64,000 nucleotides of DNA, taken from assembly GCF_004341515.1 (NCBI RefSeq), contig NZ_SLZF01000006.1:434001-498000 (forward strand), read 5' to 3'. Shown here piece after piece: positions 1 through 10,723 of this stretch. Source of the stretch: Allobosea sp. BK604. GTDB lineage: Bacteria > Pseudomonadota > Alphaproteobacteria > Rhizobiales > Beijerinckiaceae. The first letter of the stretch is position 1. Every line of letters starts with the position of its first letter. Under the pieces are notes generated by a model. That model did no database searches. It had not been told where the DNA came from and was given only the letters and a program-made list of their open reading frames with translations. A program made the position numbers and the translations under genes.

Positions 1-786
1 AACACCTCGGCCACCGCCGCCTCCTCAGGCTCCGATCTCAACGGCATGGCGGCGCTCGACGCCTGCGAGACAATCAAGAAAAGGCTCGTCGCCTTCGCCA
101 CCGGGCACTGGCAGGTTCCACCCGAGGCGGTCACCTTCCTGCCCGGCTGCGTCCGGATCGGAACGCAGGAGCTGAGCTTCGCCGAGCTGGTGGCGGCCGC
201 CTATATGGCCCGCGTCCAGCTCTCGGCGACCGGCTTCTACGCGACGCCGAAGATCCATTGGGACCGCAAGGCCGGGCGCGGCCATCCCTTCTATTATTTC
301 GCCTATGGGGCGGCCGCCACCGAGGTCGCGATCGACACGCTTACCGGCGAGTATAGGGTCGAGCGCGTCGACATCCTGCATGATTGCGGCACGTCGCTGA
401 ACCCGGCGATCGACAAGGGCCAGATCGAGGGCGGCTTCATCCAGGGCATGGGCTGGCTCACCACCGAGGAGCTGGTCTGGGACGAGAAGGGCCGGCTGCG
501 CACCCATGCGCCCTCGACCTACAAGATCCCGGTCGCCTCGGACCGGCCGCGCATCTTCAATGTCGCGCTGCTGGACAACGCGCCGAACCGCGAGCCGACG
601 ATCCACCGCTCCAAGGCGGTCGGCGAGCCGCCGCTGATGCTGGCGATCAGCGTGCTGCACGCACTCTCCGACGCCGTGGCGAGCGTCGGGGATTATCGCA
701 TCTGTCCGAGGCTCGATGCGCCGGCGACGCCGGAGCGGGTGCTCGATGCGGTCGACCGGGTGCGCGCGGAGGCGGGAGGGCCATGA
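1..786 (+). CDS. xdhB: Xanthine dehydrogenase, molybdopterin-binding subunit (C-terminal part)
   Basis: The reading frame is open from the first base, so the gene begins outside the window and only the last 261 residues are visible. They match the C-terminal end of the large molybdenum subunit, which oxidises hypoxanthine and xanthine to urate in purine breakdown. The frame opens with a serine/alanine-rich stretch ending GSDLNG, followed by HDCGTSLNPAIDKGQIEGG and KAVGEPPLMLAIS. In the family the Glu of the VGEPP motif (codon 625-627 here) is the catalytic base at the molybdenum centre. The stop overlaps the start of xdhC by ATGA, so the two genes are translationally coupled. The small FeS/FAD subunit is expected upstream. 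Confidence 0.93.
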   Translation, partial: NTSATAASSGSDLNGMAALDACETIKKRLVAFATGHWQVPPEAVTFLPGCVRIGTQELSFAELVAAAYMARVQLSATGFYATPKIHWDRKAGRGHPFYYFAYGAAATEVAIDTLTGEYRVERVDILHDCGTSLNPAIDKGQIEGGFIQGMGWLTTEELVWDEKGRLRTHAPSTYKIPVASDRPRIFNVALLDNAPNREPTIHRSKAVGEPPLMLAISVLHALSDAVASVGDYRICPRLDAPATPERVLDAVDRVRAEAGGP

Positions 787-1630
787 TCGCCCTCTCCGCC
801 ATACTCGATGCCCAGCTCGCCGAGGGCGCGATCCTCGTGCGCATCGAGACGGCCGAGGGCTCGACCCCGCGCGAGGCCGGTGCCGTCATGATCGTCACGA
901 CTGAGCGCAGCACGGGCACGATCGGCGGCGGGCAGCTCGAATTCCATTGCATCGACATCGCCCGCACCATGCTGGCGGGCGGCGAGCTGTCGCGCCGGCT
1001 CGACATTCCGCTCGGCCCGCAAATGGGCCAATGCTGCGGCGGCCGGGTGAGCGTGACCCTGGAGCGTGGCAGCCCGGCGCATGTCGACATGCTGGCGACG
1101 GAGGAGGCCGCGAGGCGCGCGCGCCGTCCGGCCATCCTGATCTTCGGCGCCGGGCATACCGGCCGCGTGCTGGCGCGCACCCTGGCGCCCCTGCCCTTCG
1201 CGGTGACCTTGATCGACGACCGCGACGACCAGGTCGGCGAGATGCCGGCGGAGATCGCTCGGCTGCGCCTCGATGATCCCGAGCAGGCCATTGCTACCGC
1301 CCCGGCCGGCGCAGCCTTCATCGTGCTCACCCATAGCCACGCGCTCGACTACCGGCTGACCGAGGCGGCGCTGCTGCGTGGCGATGCCGCCTATGTCGGC
1401 ATGATCGGCTCGGCGACCAAGCGCGCCCGCTTCGCATCGAGCTTCCGGCGACGGCACCCGGCCAGCCCCGCGCTGGCCGATCTCACCTGCCCGATCGGCG
1501 GCGATGATGTGGACGACAAGCGGCCGGAGGTGATCGCGGCCTTGACGACGGCCGAGCTGGTGCGCTGCTTGCTTGCGCATAAGCGGGCGTCCGAACGGGT
1601 CCGAAGGCGATCAGGGGAGAAGGGCTGGAG

Positions 1631-1634
<4 letters not shown>
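783..1634 (+). CDS. xdhC: Xanthine dehydrogenase accessory protein XdhC
   Basis: This is a 283-residue XdhC/CoxI-family protein. In the family it binds molybdenum cofactor, promotes its sulfuration and inserts it into xanthine dehydrogenase. The N-terminal part carries the typical ETAEGSTPREAGAVMIV and GTIGGGQLEFH motifs and a Cys pair in QMGQCCGG. The C-terminal half has a Rossmann-like IFGAGHTGRVLA segment and ends with a conserved GMIGSATKR region. The ATG at 783 overlaps the xdhB stop; a longer in-frame extension upstream only reads through xdhB in another frame. Its stop overlaps the ABC ATPase start, which ties purine oxidation to the transporter that follows. Confidence 0.95.
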
Positions 1635-3182
<1,548 letters not shown>

Positions 3183-3190
<8 letters not shown>

Positions 3191-4259
3191 ATGGCGCCGC
3201 CGCCGCGAGCCGAGCACGGCGATGCTCTATCTGAGCCCGCTGATCGCGATCGCGCTCACCATGCTCATGGGCACGATCGTCTTCACTGCGATGGGCTATG
3301 ACGGGCTGACCGCGGTCTATGATTTCTTCCTGCTGCCCTTGCTCGAGCCGCAGCGCTGGCCCGATCTCGGCGTCAAGGCGGCGCCGCTGGTCATGATCGC
3401 GCTCGGCCTCGCCATCGGCTTTCGCGCCAATGTCTGGAATATCGGCGCCGAGGGCCAGTACATCATGGGCGCCATCGCCGGCACCGGCGTCGCGCTCGCG
3501 ACCTATGAGATGAGCGGCTGGTGGATCCTGCCCGCCATGGCGCTCGCCGGCATCCTGGGCGGCATGGCCTGGGCGGCGATCCCGGCTCTCCTGCGCACGA
3601 GGCTGCAGGTCAGCGAGATCCTGACCAGCCTGATGCTGACCTATGTCGCGATCCAGGCGCTGTACTATCTCGTGCGCGGGCCGTGGAAGGACCCGGACGG
3701 CTTCAATTTTCCGCAGACGCGGATGTTCACGCCGGACCAGACCCTGCCGATCGTGATCCCTGAATCGCTGGTTCATCTCGGCATTCCCGCAGCGCTGCTG
3801 ATCGCGCTCGTCACCTGGCTGGTACTGGAAAAGACCACCGCGGGCTTTGCCGTGAAGGTCGTCGGCCTTGCCCCCGCGGCGGCCCGCCATGGCGGCTTCA
3901 GCGCCGAGCGCACGACCTGGATCACCATGCTGATCGGCGGCGGGCTCGCCGGCCTCGCCGGCATTTTCGAGGCGGCCGGCCCGTTCGGACAGCTCACGCC
4001 GCAATTCCCGGTCGGCTATGGCTTCACCGCGATCATCGTCGCCTTCCTCGGCCGGCTGCACCCGCTCGGCATCGTCTTCGGCGGCATCGTGCTTGCCGCG
4101 ACCTATGTCGGTGGCGAAATCGCGCAGACGACGGTGCGCCTGCCGCAGGCGGCGACCGGCATGTTCCAGGCGCTGCTGCTGTTCTTCCTGCTCGCGACCA
4201 ATGTGCTGATCACCTACCGGATCGGGCTGAAGGCGAAGCCGGCGAAGGTCGCACCATGA
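3183..4259 (+). CDS. Nucleoside-type ABC transporter permease (NupP/YufP-like)
   Basis: A 358-residue polytopic membrane protein of the BPD_transp_2 family. It has a long N-terminal transmembrane helix, a loop with FRANVWNIGAEGQYIMG that is characteristic of nucleoside and sugar importer permeases, and several further helices ending in a basic tail. The start lies inside the end of the ATPase gene and the stop overlaps the next permease by ATGA, so all are one transcript. It should form a heterodimeric channel with the permease encoded next. Confidence 0.92.
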
Positions 4260-5179
4260 GCGACGCGATCCTCGTCTCGATCATCATGACCCTGGTCGCC
4301 TCCTCGACTCCGATCCTGCTGGCGGCGCTGGGCGAGCTCGTGGTCGAGAAGTCCGGGGTGCTCAATCTCGGCGTCGAGGGCATGATGCTCTGCGGCGCGG
4401 TCGCGGGCTTCGCCGTCGCCTTCAGCACGGGCTCGATTGCGCTCGGTCTCGTCGCTTCCGTGCTCGCCGGCATCGCCACCGCGATGGTCTTCGCCGTGCT
4501 GACGCTGAGCCTGACCGCCAACCAGGTCGCGACCGGGCTGGCGCTGACCATATTCGGCATCGGCACCTCCTCGCTGATCGGCGCCGGCTTCGTCGGCAAG
4601 ACGATCGAGCGGCTCGGCCCGGTCTTCCCGGCGGCGCTCTCCGAGCATCCCTGGCTGCGCGCGCTCTTCGGCCACGACATCGTCGTCTATCTCTCGCTCG
4701 CACTCGTCCTCGGCGTAAGCTGGTTCCTGAGCCGGACGCGGCCCGGCCTGATCCTGCGCGCCGTCGGCGAGAACGACGCCTCGGCCCATGCGATCGGCTA
4801 TCCGGTCATCGCCATCCGCTATGCGGCGGTCGCCTTCGGCGGGGCGCTGGCCGGGCTCGGCGGCGCCTATTTCTCGCTGGCGCTGACCCCGATGTGGGCG
4901 GACAGGCTGACCGCCGGGCGCGGCTGGATCGCGCTCGCGCTCGTCGTGTTCTCGGCCTGGAAGCCGGGCCGGCTGCTGCTCGGCGCCTATCTCTTCGGCG
5001 CGGTGATGACCTTCGAGCTCCAGGCCAAGGCCGCCGGCATCTCCTGGATCGCGCCGGAGGTCCTGGCCATGGCCCCCTACCTTGCGACGATTGCGGTTCT
5101 GACGATGATGTCGCTAGGACGGAAGACCGGCCGGCTCGATGCGCCGGCCTGCCTCGGCAAACCTTTCTCGGCGCCCTGA
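4256..5179 (+). CDS. Nucleoside-type ABC transporter permease (NupQ/YufQ-like)
   Basis: A 307-residue permease, the second half of the transmembrane channel. LGELVVEKSGVLNLGVEGMM near the N-terminus is the hallmark of the YufQ-like partner, and hydrophobic helices fill the rest. Its start overlaps the preceding permease by four bases. The gap to the substrate-binding protein is only 25 bases, so the transporter is a single unit. The substrate is not shown by the sequence; nucleosides or purines are inferred from the BMP-type binding protein and xdh linkage. Confidence 0.92.
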   Translation: MSDAILVSIIMTLVASSTPILLAALGELVVEKSGVLNLGVEGMMLCGAVAGFAVAFSTGSIALGLVASVLAGIATAMVFAVLTLSLTANQVATGLALTIFGIGTSSLIGAGFVGKTIERLGPVFPAALSEHPWLRALFGHDIVVYLSLALVLGVSWFLSRTRPGLILRAVGENDASAHAIGYPVIAIRYAAVAFGGALAGLGGAYFSLALTPMWADRLTAGRGWIALALVVFSAWKPGRLLLGAYLFGAVMTFELQAKAAGISWIAPEVLAMAPYLATIAVLTMMSLGRKTGRLDAPACLGKPFSAP

Positions 5180-5204
5180 CGCCGCCCAACAACGGGGAAC
5201 GAAC

Positions 5205-6287
5205 ATGACCAGCATCATCACCCGCCGCAGGTTCAATTTCGGCGCCGGCGCCGCAGCGGCCGCCGCGCCGCTGCTCGGCCGCTCGGCCCTGGCCCAGTCG
5301 CCGCTCGGCGTCGGCTTCATCTATGTCGGGCCGATCGGCGACTATGGCTGGAGCTGGACGCATGACCAGGGCCGCAAGGCGCTGGACGCGCATTTCGGCA
5401 GCAAGATCAAGACGAGCTTCATCGAGAACGTCGCCGAGGGACCGGACGCGGCGCGCGCGCTGCGCCAGCTCGCGCAGGCCAATAACCAGCTCATCTTCGC
5501 CACCTCGTTCGGCTTCATGAACCCGACCGTGCAGGTGGCGAAGCAGTTCCCGAAGCTGAAATTCGAGCACGCCACCGGCTATCAGCGCGCCGACAACCTC
5601 GCGACCTACAATGCCCGCTTCTACGAGGGCCGCGCGGTGATCGGCACCATCGCCGGGCACATGTCGAAGAGCGGCAAGGCCGGCTACATCGCCTCCTTCC
5701 CGATCCCGGAAGTGGTGATGGGCATCAACGCCTTCACGCTGGCGGCGCGCAAGGTCAATCCCAACTTCACCACCAAGGTGATCTGGGCCTCGACCTGGTA
5801 CGACCCGGCCAAGGAGGCCGACGCCGCCAAGGCGCTGATCGACCAGGGCTGCGACGTGATCAGCCAGCACACCGACAGCCCGGCCGCGCTCCAGGCCGCC
5901 GAGCAGCGCGGCGTCTTCGCCTTCGGCCAGGCCTCGGACATGCGCAGCTTCGCGCCCAAGGCCCAGCTCTCGGCGATCGTCGACGATTGGTCGGGCTATT
6001 ACGTCAAGCGCGTGCAGGAGGCGATCGACGGCAGCTGGAAGACCGGCGACGTCTGGGGCGGCATCAAGGACGGTTTCGTCAAGCTCGCGCCCTATAACGA
6101 CGCGGTGACGCCGGCGGCGCGTGCGGCGGCCGACGCCGTGAAGGAGGGCATCGTCTCCGGCAAGCTCCACCCGTTCACCGGCGAGCTCAAGGACCAGAAG
6201 GGCACGCTGCGCCTCAAGGCCGGCGAGACCGCGCCGGACGAGATGCTGGCCAAGATGGACTGGTACGTCGACGGCGTGCAGGCCTGA
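5205..6287 (+). CDS. BMP-family ABC transporter substrate-binding protein
   Basis: A 360-residue periplasmic binding protein of the BMP/PnrA family, whose studied members bind purine nucleosides. The ATG at 5205 is chosen because it is followed by a twin-arginine-like signal (TRRRFNFGAG, then an alanine-rich core and cleavage near ALAQ) and preceded by a GGGGAA ribosome site; the frame is open further upstream but overlaps the permease gene. The mature protein begins GVGFIYVGPIGDYGWSWTHD, the typical BMP start. It ends the xdh-transporter operon; a large hairpin follows its stop. Confidence 0.93.
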   Translation: MTSIITRRRFNFGAGAAAAAAPLLGRSALAQSPLGVGFIYVGPIGDYGWSWTHDQGRKALDAHFGSKIKTSFIENVAEGPDAARALRQLAQANNQLIFATSFGFMNPTVQVAKQFPKLKFEHATGYQRADNLATYNARFYEGRAVIGTIAGHMSKSGKAGYIASFPIPEVVMGINAFTLAARKVNPNFTTKVIWASTWYDPAKEADAAKALIDQGCDVISQHTDSPAALQAAEQRGVFAFGQASDMRSFAPKAQLSAIVDDWSGYYVKRVQEAIDGSWKTGDVWGGIKDGFVKLAPYNDAVTPAARAAADAVKEGIVSGKLHPFTGELKDQKGTLRLKAGETAPDEMLAKMDWYVDGVQA

Positions 6288-6297
6288 AGCGCGTCAT

Positions 6298-6340
6298 CCC
6301 GTGCGCGCCGCGGCACGAAGCGCCGCTGCGCGGGCACGGG
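6298..6340 (+). terminator. Large hairpin after the nucleoside transporter operon
   Basis: CCCGTG and CACGGG arms with further GC-rich pairing between them (GCGGC/GCCGC) form a long stem just 11 bases after the stop of the BMP-family gene. No T-run follows, so it may be a Rho-dependent end or an mRNA-stabilising structure rather than a classical terminator. Confidence 0.4.
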
Positions 6341-6477
6341 ACCGCATGAGGAGACGGCGCCCTTTCGTCAGGAGCGACAGGGGTGCCCGTCCTGAAAACG
6401 ATCCCGCATCCGCGTCGCGGCCTTGCATGCCGCAGCGCGTGCGGGGGGCACAACCCGACGCAATTCCCCTTGCAGAT

Positions 6478-6493
6478 ATTTTAAGCTTGAAAC
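6478..6493 (+). promoter_or_regulatory. Operator-like inverted repeat, copy 1
   Basis: ATTTTAAGCTTGAAAC is an AT-rich imperfect inverted repeat (ATTTTAA / revcomp GTTTCAA, 2-base centre) 76 bases before the start of the LivK-like gene. A near-identical copy (14 of 16 bases) lies at 14934-14949, just upstream of the flavin monooxygenase start. In DNA this GC-rich the pair stands out and suggests a shared transcription factor. Confidence 0.6.
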
Positions 6494-6569
6494 AAAATGC
6501 CCGCGGCGCCGGCCTGACGAGGAAGGGGATCCTCGCGTGCACGGTGAGTCGCAGGGCCTCGGGAGGCAC

Positions 6570-7748
6570 ATGGACATGAAACTCAAACTCGCATTGTCGC
6601 TCGGCGCGGGCCTGCTCGCGCTCGGCATCGCCGGCGCGCAGGCGCAGGAGCCGCTCAAGATCGGCGTCGTCAGCGTTCTGACCGGCCCGCAGGCCGCGCT
6701 CGGCCAGCAGGTGCGCGACGGCTTCCAGCTCTCGGTCGATCAGCTCGGCGGCAAGCTCGGCGGGCGGCCGGTGCAGATCACCGTGATCGACGACGAGCTC
6801 AAGCCCGATGTCGCGGTCAGCAAGGTCCGCGCCTATCTCGAGAGCGGCAAGGTCGATTTCGTCGTCGGGCCGGTCTTCTCGAACATCCTCGGCGCGATCG
6901 CCAAGCCGGTGCTCGATTCCGGCGCCTTCCTGATCAGCCCGAATGCCGGCCCCTCGACCCTCGCCGGCAAGGCCTGCAACCAGAACTTCTTCGTGACCTC
7001 GTACCAGAACGACCAGGTCCACGAAGTCCTTGGCAAATACGCGCAGGATCAGGGCTACAAGAAAGCCTATATCATGGCGCCGAACTACCAGGCGGGTAAG
7101 GACTCGCTCGCCGGCTTCAAGAACTACTTCAAGGGCGAGGTCGTCGACGAGGTCTATGTCCCGCTGACCCAGCTCGACTTCTCGGCCGAGCTTGCCAAGA
7201 TCGCCGCGGCCAAGCCGGACGTCGTCTTCGCGTTCATGCCGGGCGGGCTCGGCGTCAACCTGGTCAAGCAATGGTCGCAGGCCGGGCTCACCGGCAAGGT
7301 GCCGTTCCTCTCCGCCTTCACGGTCGATGAATCGACCTTGCCGGCGCAGCAGGACGCCGCCGTCGGTCTCTTCGGCGGCATGACCTGGGCGCCGAACATG
7401 GACAATCCGCAGACGAAGAAATTCGTCGCGGATTACGAGGCGGCCTACAAGATCGTGCCCGGCTCCTATGCCCAGCAGGCCTATGATGCCGGCCTGCTGA
7501 TCGACTCGGCGCTGAAGGCGACGAAGGGCGACACCGCCGACAAGGACAAGCTGCGCGCCGCGATCAAGAAGGCCGATTTCACCTCGCTGCGCGGCAAGTT
7601 CAAGTTCAACACCAATGGCTACCCGATCCAGGACTTCTACCTGGTCAAGGTCGCCAAGCGGCCGGACGGCAAGTTCCAGACCGAGATCGCCCAGAAGGTG
7701 TTCACGGATTACGCCGATCCGCATGCCAAGGATTGCGCGCTGAAGTGA
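6570..7748 (+). CDS. Branched-chain-amino-acid-type ABC transporter substrate-binding protein
   Basis: A 392-residue periplasmic binding protein of the LivK type I fold. The start at 6570 is supported by GGGAGG four bases upstream; an ATG two codons later is also possible, and the frame extends upstream without a ribosome site. A signal peptide (KLKLALSLGAGLLALGIAGA, then QAQ) precedes the mature start EPLKIGVVSVLTGPQAALGQ. It leads a liv-type operon but is separated from livH by 314 bases of repeats. LivK-like proteins bind many ligands besides branched-chain amino acids, including aromatic acids. The operator shared with a flavin monooxygenase makes an aromatic or related substrate plausible here. 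Confidence 0.92.
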   Translation: MDMKLKLALSLGAGLLALGIAGAQAQEPLKIGVVSVLTGPQAALGQQVRDGFQLSVDQLGGKLGGRPVQITVIDDELKPDVAVSKVRAYLESGKVDFVVGPVFSNILGAIAKPVLDSGAFLISPNAGPSTLAGKACNQNFFVTSYQNDQVHEVLGKYAQDQGYKKAYIMAPNYQAGKDSLAGFKNYFKGEVVDEVYVPLTQLDFSAELAKIAAAKPDVVFAFMPGGLGVNLVKQWSQAGLTGKVPFLSAFTVDESTLPAQQDAAVGLFGGMTWAPNMDNPQTKKFVADYEAAYKIVPGSYAQQAYDAGLLIDSALKATKGDTADKDKLRAAIKKADFTSLRGKFKFNTNGYPIQDFYLVKVAKRPDGKFQTEIAQKVFTDYADPHAKDCALK

Positions 7749-7767
7749 CGCGATGAATCCTCCGGGA

Positions 7768-7792
7768 GCCCCTCTCCTGTAGGGAGAGGGGC
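7768..7792 (+). terminator. Perfect hairpin between binding protein and livH
   Basis: GCCCCTCTCC and GGAGAGGGGC form a perfect 10-bp stem with a 5-base loop 19 bases after the binding-protein stop. It has no T-run. Such a stem could stop or stabilise transcripts so that the binding protein is made in excess over the membrane parts. The same CTCTCC/GGAGAG theme recurs at 7988-8025 and 56601-56750, so it also belongs to a dispersed repeat family. Confidence 0.45.
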
Positions 7793-7833
7793 AGGCTGAG
7801 GTGTCGGCCGTTCGACGCTGGAGCCACCCAGAC

Positions 7834-7954
7834 CGCCGTCATTGCGAGCGTCGCGAAGCAATCCAGCTTCGTAGAGTTCGACGGCCCCTGGATTGCTTCG
7901 CGGAGCCTGTACTCGGGCTTGCCGAAAGCAAGACCCGGGTGCTCGCAATGACGC
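7834..7954. repeat. Dispersed intergenic palindromic repeat (ATTGCGAGCG family)
   Basis: The stretch begins CCGTCATTGCGAGCG, continues AGCGAAGCAATCCAG-like, then has its inverted partner CTGGATTGCTTCG and ends CTCGCAATGACG. Related copies lie at 33197-33286 (complete), 34807-34838 (half) and 41184-41220 (half). Together with the hairpin it fills most of the 314-base gap between the binding-protein gene and livH, where no gene is seen. Confidence 0.75.
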
Positions 7955-8062
7955 GGTTGGCATTTCGCTTTGCTGGTCCAGCGGCCGTCCCCTCACCCCT
8001 GCCCTCTCCATCCGGGAGAGGGTTCCCCGCGCTTTTCCGGGCAGGCAATCGCAAAAACCCCG

Positions 8063-8989
8063 ATGACCACCAGTCTCCTCATCGTCCAGATCCTGAACGG
8101 GCTCCAGCTCGGCATCCTGCTGTTCCTGGTCGCGGCGGGGCTGACGCTCGTCTTCGGCGTGATGGACTTCATCAACCTGGCGCATGGCGTGCAGTACATG
8201 CTCGGCGCCTATCTCGCCGTGACCTTCGTCTCGCTGACCGGGAGCTTCATGCTCGGGCTGGTGCTGGCGCTGGCGGCGGCGCTGGCCTTCGGGCTGGTGC
8301 TGGAGTTCCTGGTCTTCCGCCATCTCTATGAACGCGACCATCTCGACCAGGTGCTGGCGACCTTCGGGCTGATCCTGCTGCTGAACCAGGGCGTCAAGAT
8401 CGTCTGGGGCGCGGCCCCCCTCTCCGTCCCGGTGCCGGAATTCCTCTCCGGCTCGGTCAGGTTGATGGATGGCATCCTCTACCCGACCTACCGTTTCGCG
8501 CTGATCGGCGCCGGCCTCGCCGTCGGCGGGCTGCTCTGGTTCATCGTCGAGAAGACGCGCACCGGCATGCTGCTGCGTGCCGGCGCCTCGAATGCGCCGA
8601 TGGTCTCCGCACTCGGGGTCGACATCCGCAAGCTGTTCATGATCGTCTTCGCCTTCGGCACGATGCTCGCCGGTTTCGCCGGCGCGATGGCGGCGCCGAT
8701 CCTCTCGGTCGAGCCCGGCATGGGCGATACCGTGCTGATCCTCGCCTTCGTCGTCATCGTCGTCGGCGGCATCGGCTCGATCCGCGGCGCCTTTGTCGGT
8801 GCGCTGATCGTCGGCCTCGTCGACACGCTCGGCCGCTCCTTCATGAACGACCTGCTGCGCCTGTTCATGAGCGCCCCCTCGGCGCGCGCCACCGGCGCGG
8901 CCCTCTCCTCGATGCTGATCTACCTGGTGATGGCGGTCGTGCTGTTCGTGCGCCCCGAAGGCCTGCTGCCCTCGAAGGGCCGGACATGA
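8063..8989 (+). CDS. LivH-type ABC transporter permease
   Basis: A 308-residue inner-membrane permease of the branched-chain amino acid transporter family. The sequence runs LLIVQILNGLQLGILLFLVA, then GVMDFINLAHGVQYMLGAY, both signatures of LivH, and shows about eight hydrophobic segments. The ATG at 8063 is preferred because the open frame upstream lies in repeat DNA. The stop overlaps livM by ATGA. It pairs with LivM to form the channel. Confidence 0.93.
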   Translation: MTTSLLIVQILNGLQLGILLFLVAAGLTLVFGVMDFINLAHGVQYMLGAYLAVTFVSLTGSFMLGLVLALAAALAFGLVLEFLVFRHLYERDHLDQVLATFGLILLLNQGVKIVWGAAPLSVPVPEFLSGSVRLMDGILYPTYRFALIGAGLAVGGLLWFIVEKTRTGMLLRAGASNAPMVSALGVDIRKLFMIVFAFGTMLAGFAGAMAAPILSVEPGMGDTVLILAFVVIVVGGIGSIRGAFVGALIVGLVDTLGRSFMNDLLRLFMSAPSARATGAALSSMLIYLVMAVVLFVRPEGLLPSKGRT

Positions 8990-9981
8990 GCGCCGCCGAC
9001 GCCATCGCCGAGGCTCCCAATGTCGCGACGCCGCTGCCGAAGCGGCGGCCGCTTTTCGCGGCGATATTGTTCGTCCTGATCGCGCTGCTGCCGCTCGCCG
9101 TGACCTTCGGGTTGCCGGCGCATTGGATGACGCTGGTGACGCGGGCGATGATCTTCGCCATCGCGGCGCTCTCGCTCGATCTCATCCTCGGCGTCGGCGG
9201 CCTCGTCTCCTTCGGCCACGCCGCCTTCATCGGCATCGGCGCCTATGCGACCGGGATCTTGATCACCGAAGGCCGGCCCGAGGCGCTGCTGATCCTGCCG
9301 GTGATCCTGATCGCCTGCGCCATCTTCGGCGCAATCACGGGGGCGGTCTCGCTGCGCACGCGCGGCGTCGCGTTCATCATGATCACGCTCGCCTTCGGCC
9401 AGATGGCGTTCTTCCTGGCGCAGGCGCTCTCGGCCTATGGTGGCGATGATGGCCTGACGCTCCCTGAGCGCAGCACGGTGCTCGGCTACGACCTCTTCGC
9501 CAATCGCACGCGCTTCTTCTACGTCGTGCTGGCGGCACTTGCCGGATGCTATGGCCTGGTCAGCATGATCGTCGCCTCGCGCTTCGGCCGGGTGCTGCGC
9601 GCCTCGCGCGAGAACGCGACGCGGGTCACCGTGACCGGCTTCGATGTCGGCCGCGTCAGGCTGATCGCCTATGTGATCAGCGGCATGATCGCCGGCCTTT
9701 CCGGCTTCTTCCTCGCCAACCAGACCGAGTTCGTCAGCCCGGCCTTCATGTCCTGGCAGCGCTCGGGCGAACTGATCTTCATGGTCGTGCTGGGAGGCAC
9801 CGGCTCGCTGCATGGCGCAATCGTCGGGGCGATCGCCTTCCTCTTCGCCGAGGACGTGCTCGCGAGCTGGACCGAGCATTGGAAAGCGATCTTCGGGCCG
9901 CTGATCGTGCTCTTCGTGCTGTTCACGCGCGGCGGTATCGTCGGCATCCTCGGCAAGCTCGCGGGCCGGCGCGATGGCTGA
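8986..9981 (+). CDS. LivM-type ABC transporter permease
   Basis: A 331-residue permease. A roughly 25-residue cytoplasmic N-terminus is followed by hydrophobic helices, and LILGVGGLVSFGHAAFIGIG is the classical LivM motif. It overlaps livH by four bases and livG by eight, typical of a tightly coupled transporter operon. It forms the membrane channel with the LivH-like subunit. Confidence 0.93.
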   Translation: MSAADAIAEAPNVATPLPKRRPLFAAILFVLIALLPLAVTFGLPAHWMTLVTRAMIFAIAALSLDLILGVGGLVSFGHAAFIGIGAYATGILITEGRPEALLILPVILIACAIFGAITGAVSLRTRGVAFIMITLAFGQMAFFLAQALSAYGGDDGLTLPERSTVLGYDLFANRTRFFYVVLAALAGCYGLVSMIVASRFGRVLRASRENATRVTVTGFDVGRVRLIAYVISGMIAGLSGFFLANQTEFVSPAFMSWQRSGELIFMVVLGGTGSLHGAIVGAIAFLFAEDVLASWTEHWKAIFGPLIVLFVLFTRGGIVGILGKLAGRRDG

Positions 9982-10723
9982 GCCCGTGCTCACCCTCGAC
10001 GGCGTCAGAAAGTCCTTCGGCGCGCTGAAGGTCACCGATGGCGTCAGCCTCGCAGTCGCGCCGGGCGAGCTGCACGCGCTGATCGGCCCGAACGGCGCCG
10101 GCAAGACCACGCTCGTGCACCAGATCTCCGGCATGCTGCGGCCCGATACCGGCACGATCCGCTTCCGCGGCGCCGACATCACCGCGCTGCCGCCCGAGAA
10201 GCGGGCGCGCGCCGGGCTCGCACGCACCTTCCAGATCACCTCGACCATCGCCTCGCTCTCCGTGCTGGAGAATGTCGCGCTCAGCGTCCAGGCGCGGGCA
10301 ACGCAACCGCTCGCCCTCTTCAGGAACGCGGCGCGCGACGAGCGGCTGAACGGTCCGGCCTGGAAGGCGGTCGAGGCCGTTGGCCTCGCCGAACGTGCCC
10401 ATGTCCCGGCGGGGCGGCTCTCGCATGGCGAGAAGCGCGCACTCGAGATCGCCATGGCGCTGACGCTGGAGCCGGCCGCGATCCTGCTCGACGAGCCCCT
10501 CGCCGGCGTTGGCCGCGAGGAAGGCGAGCGGCTGATCGCGCTGCTGAAGAGCCTGAAGGGCCGCTACGCCATGCTCCTGGTCGAGCATGACATGGAGGCG
10601 GTGTTCGCGCTGGCGGACACGGTCAGCGTCCTCGTCTATGGCCGCGTCATCGCCTCCGGCGATCCCGCCGTCGTCCGCGCCGATCCGGCGGTGCGTGAAG
10701 CCTATCTCGGCGAGGAGGGCTGA
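9974..10723 (+). CDS. LivG-type ABC transporter ATP-binding protein
   Basis: A 249-residue ATPase. Walker A is GPNGAGKTT near residue 37, the signature is LSHGEKRALEIA and Walker B is AILLDEPLAGVG, all of the LivG kind. The signature has H where many have G. The following livF gene begins on the base after its stop codon. It energises the LivHM channel together with LivF. Confidence 0.94.
   Translation: MAEPVLTLDGVRKSFGALKVTDGVSLAVAPGELHALIGPNGAGKTTLVHQISGMLRPDTGTIRFRGADITALPPEKRARAGLARTFQITSTIASLSVLENVALSVQARATQPLALFRNAARDERLNGPAWKAVEAVGLAERAHVPAGRLSHGEKRALEIAMALTLEPAAILLDEPLAGVGREEGERLIALLKSLKGRYAMLLVEHDMEAVFALADTVSVLVYGRVIASGDPAVVRADPAVREAYLGEEG

Noticed and set aside
384..782. Upstream extension of the xdhC frame
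   Set aside because: It overlaps xdhB in another frame and lacks the XdhC family sequence; the ATG at 783 gives the normal length and a coupled start.
7801..8331. Open frame over the repeats between the binding protein and livH
   Set aside because: It translates repeat DNA and then runs in the wrong frame of livH.
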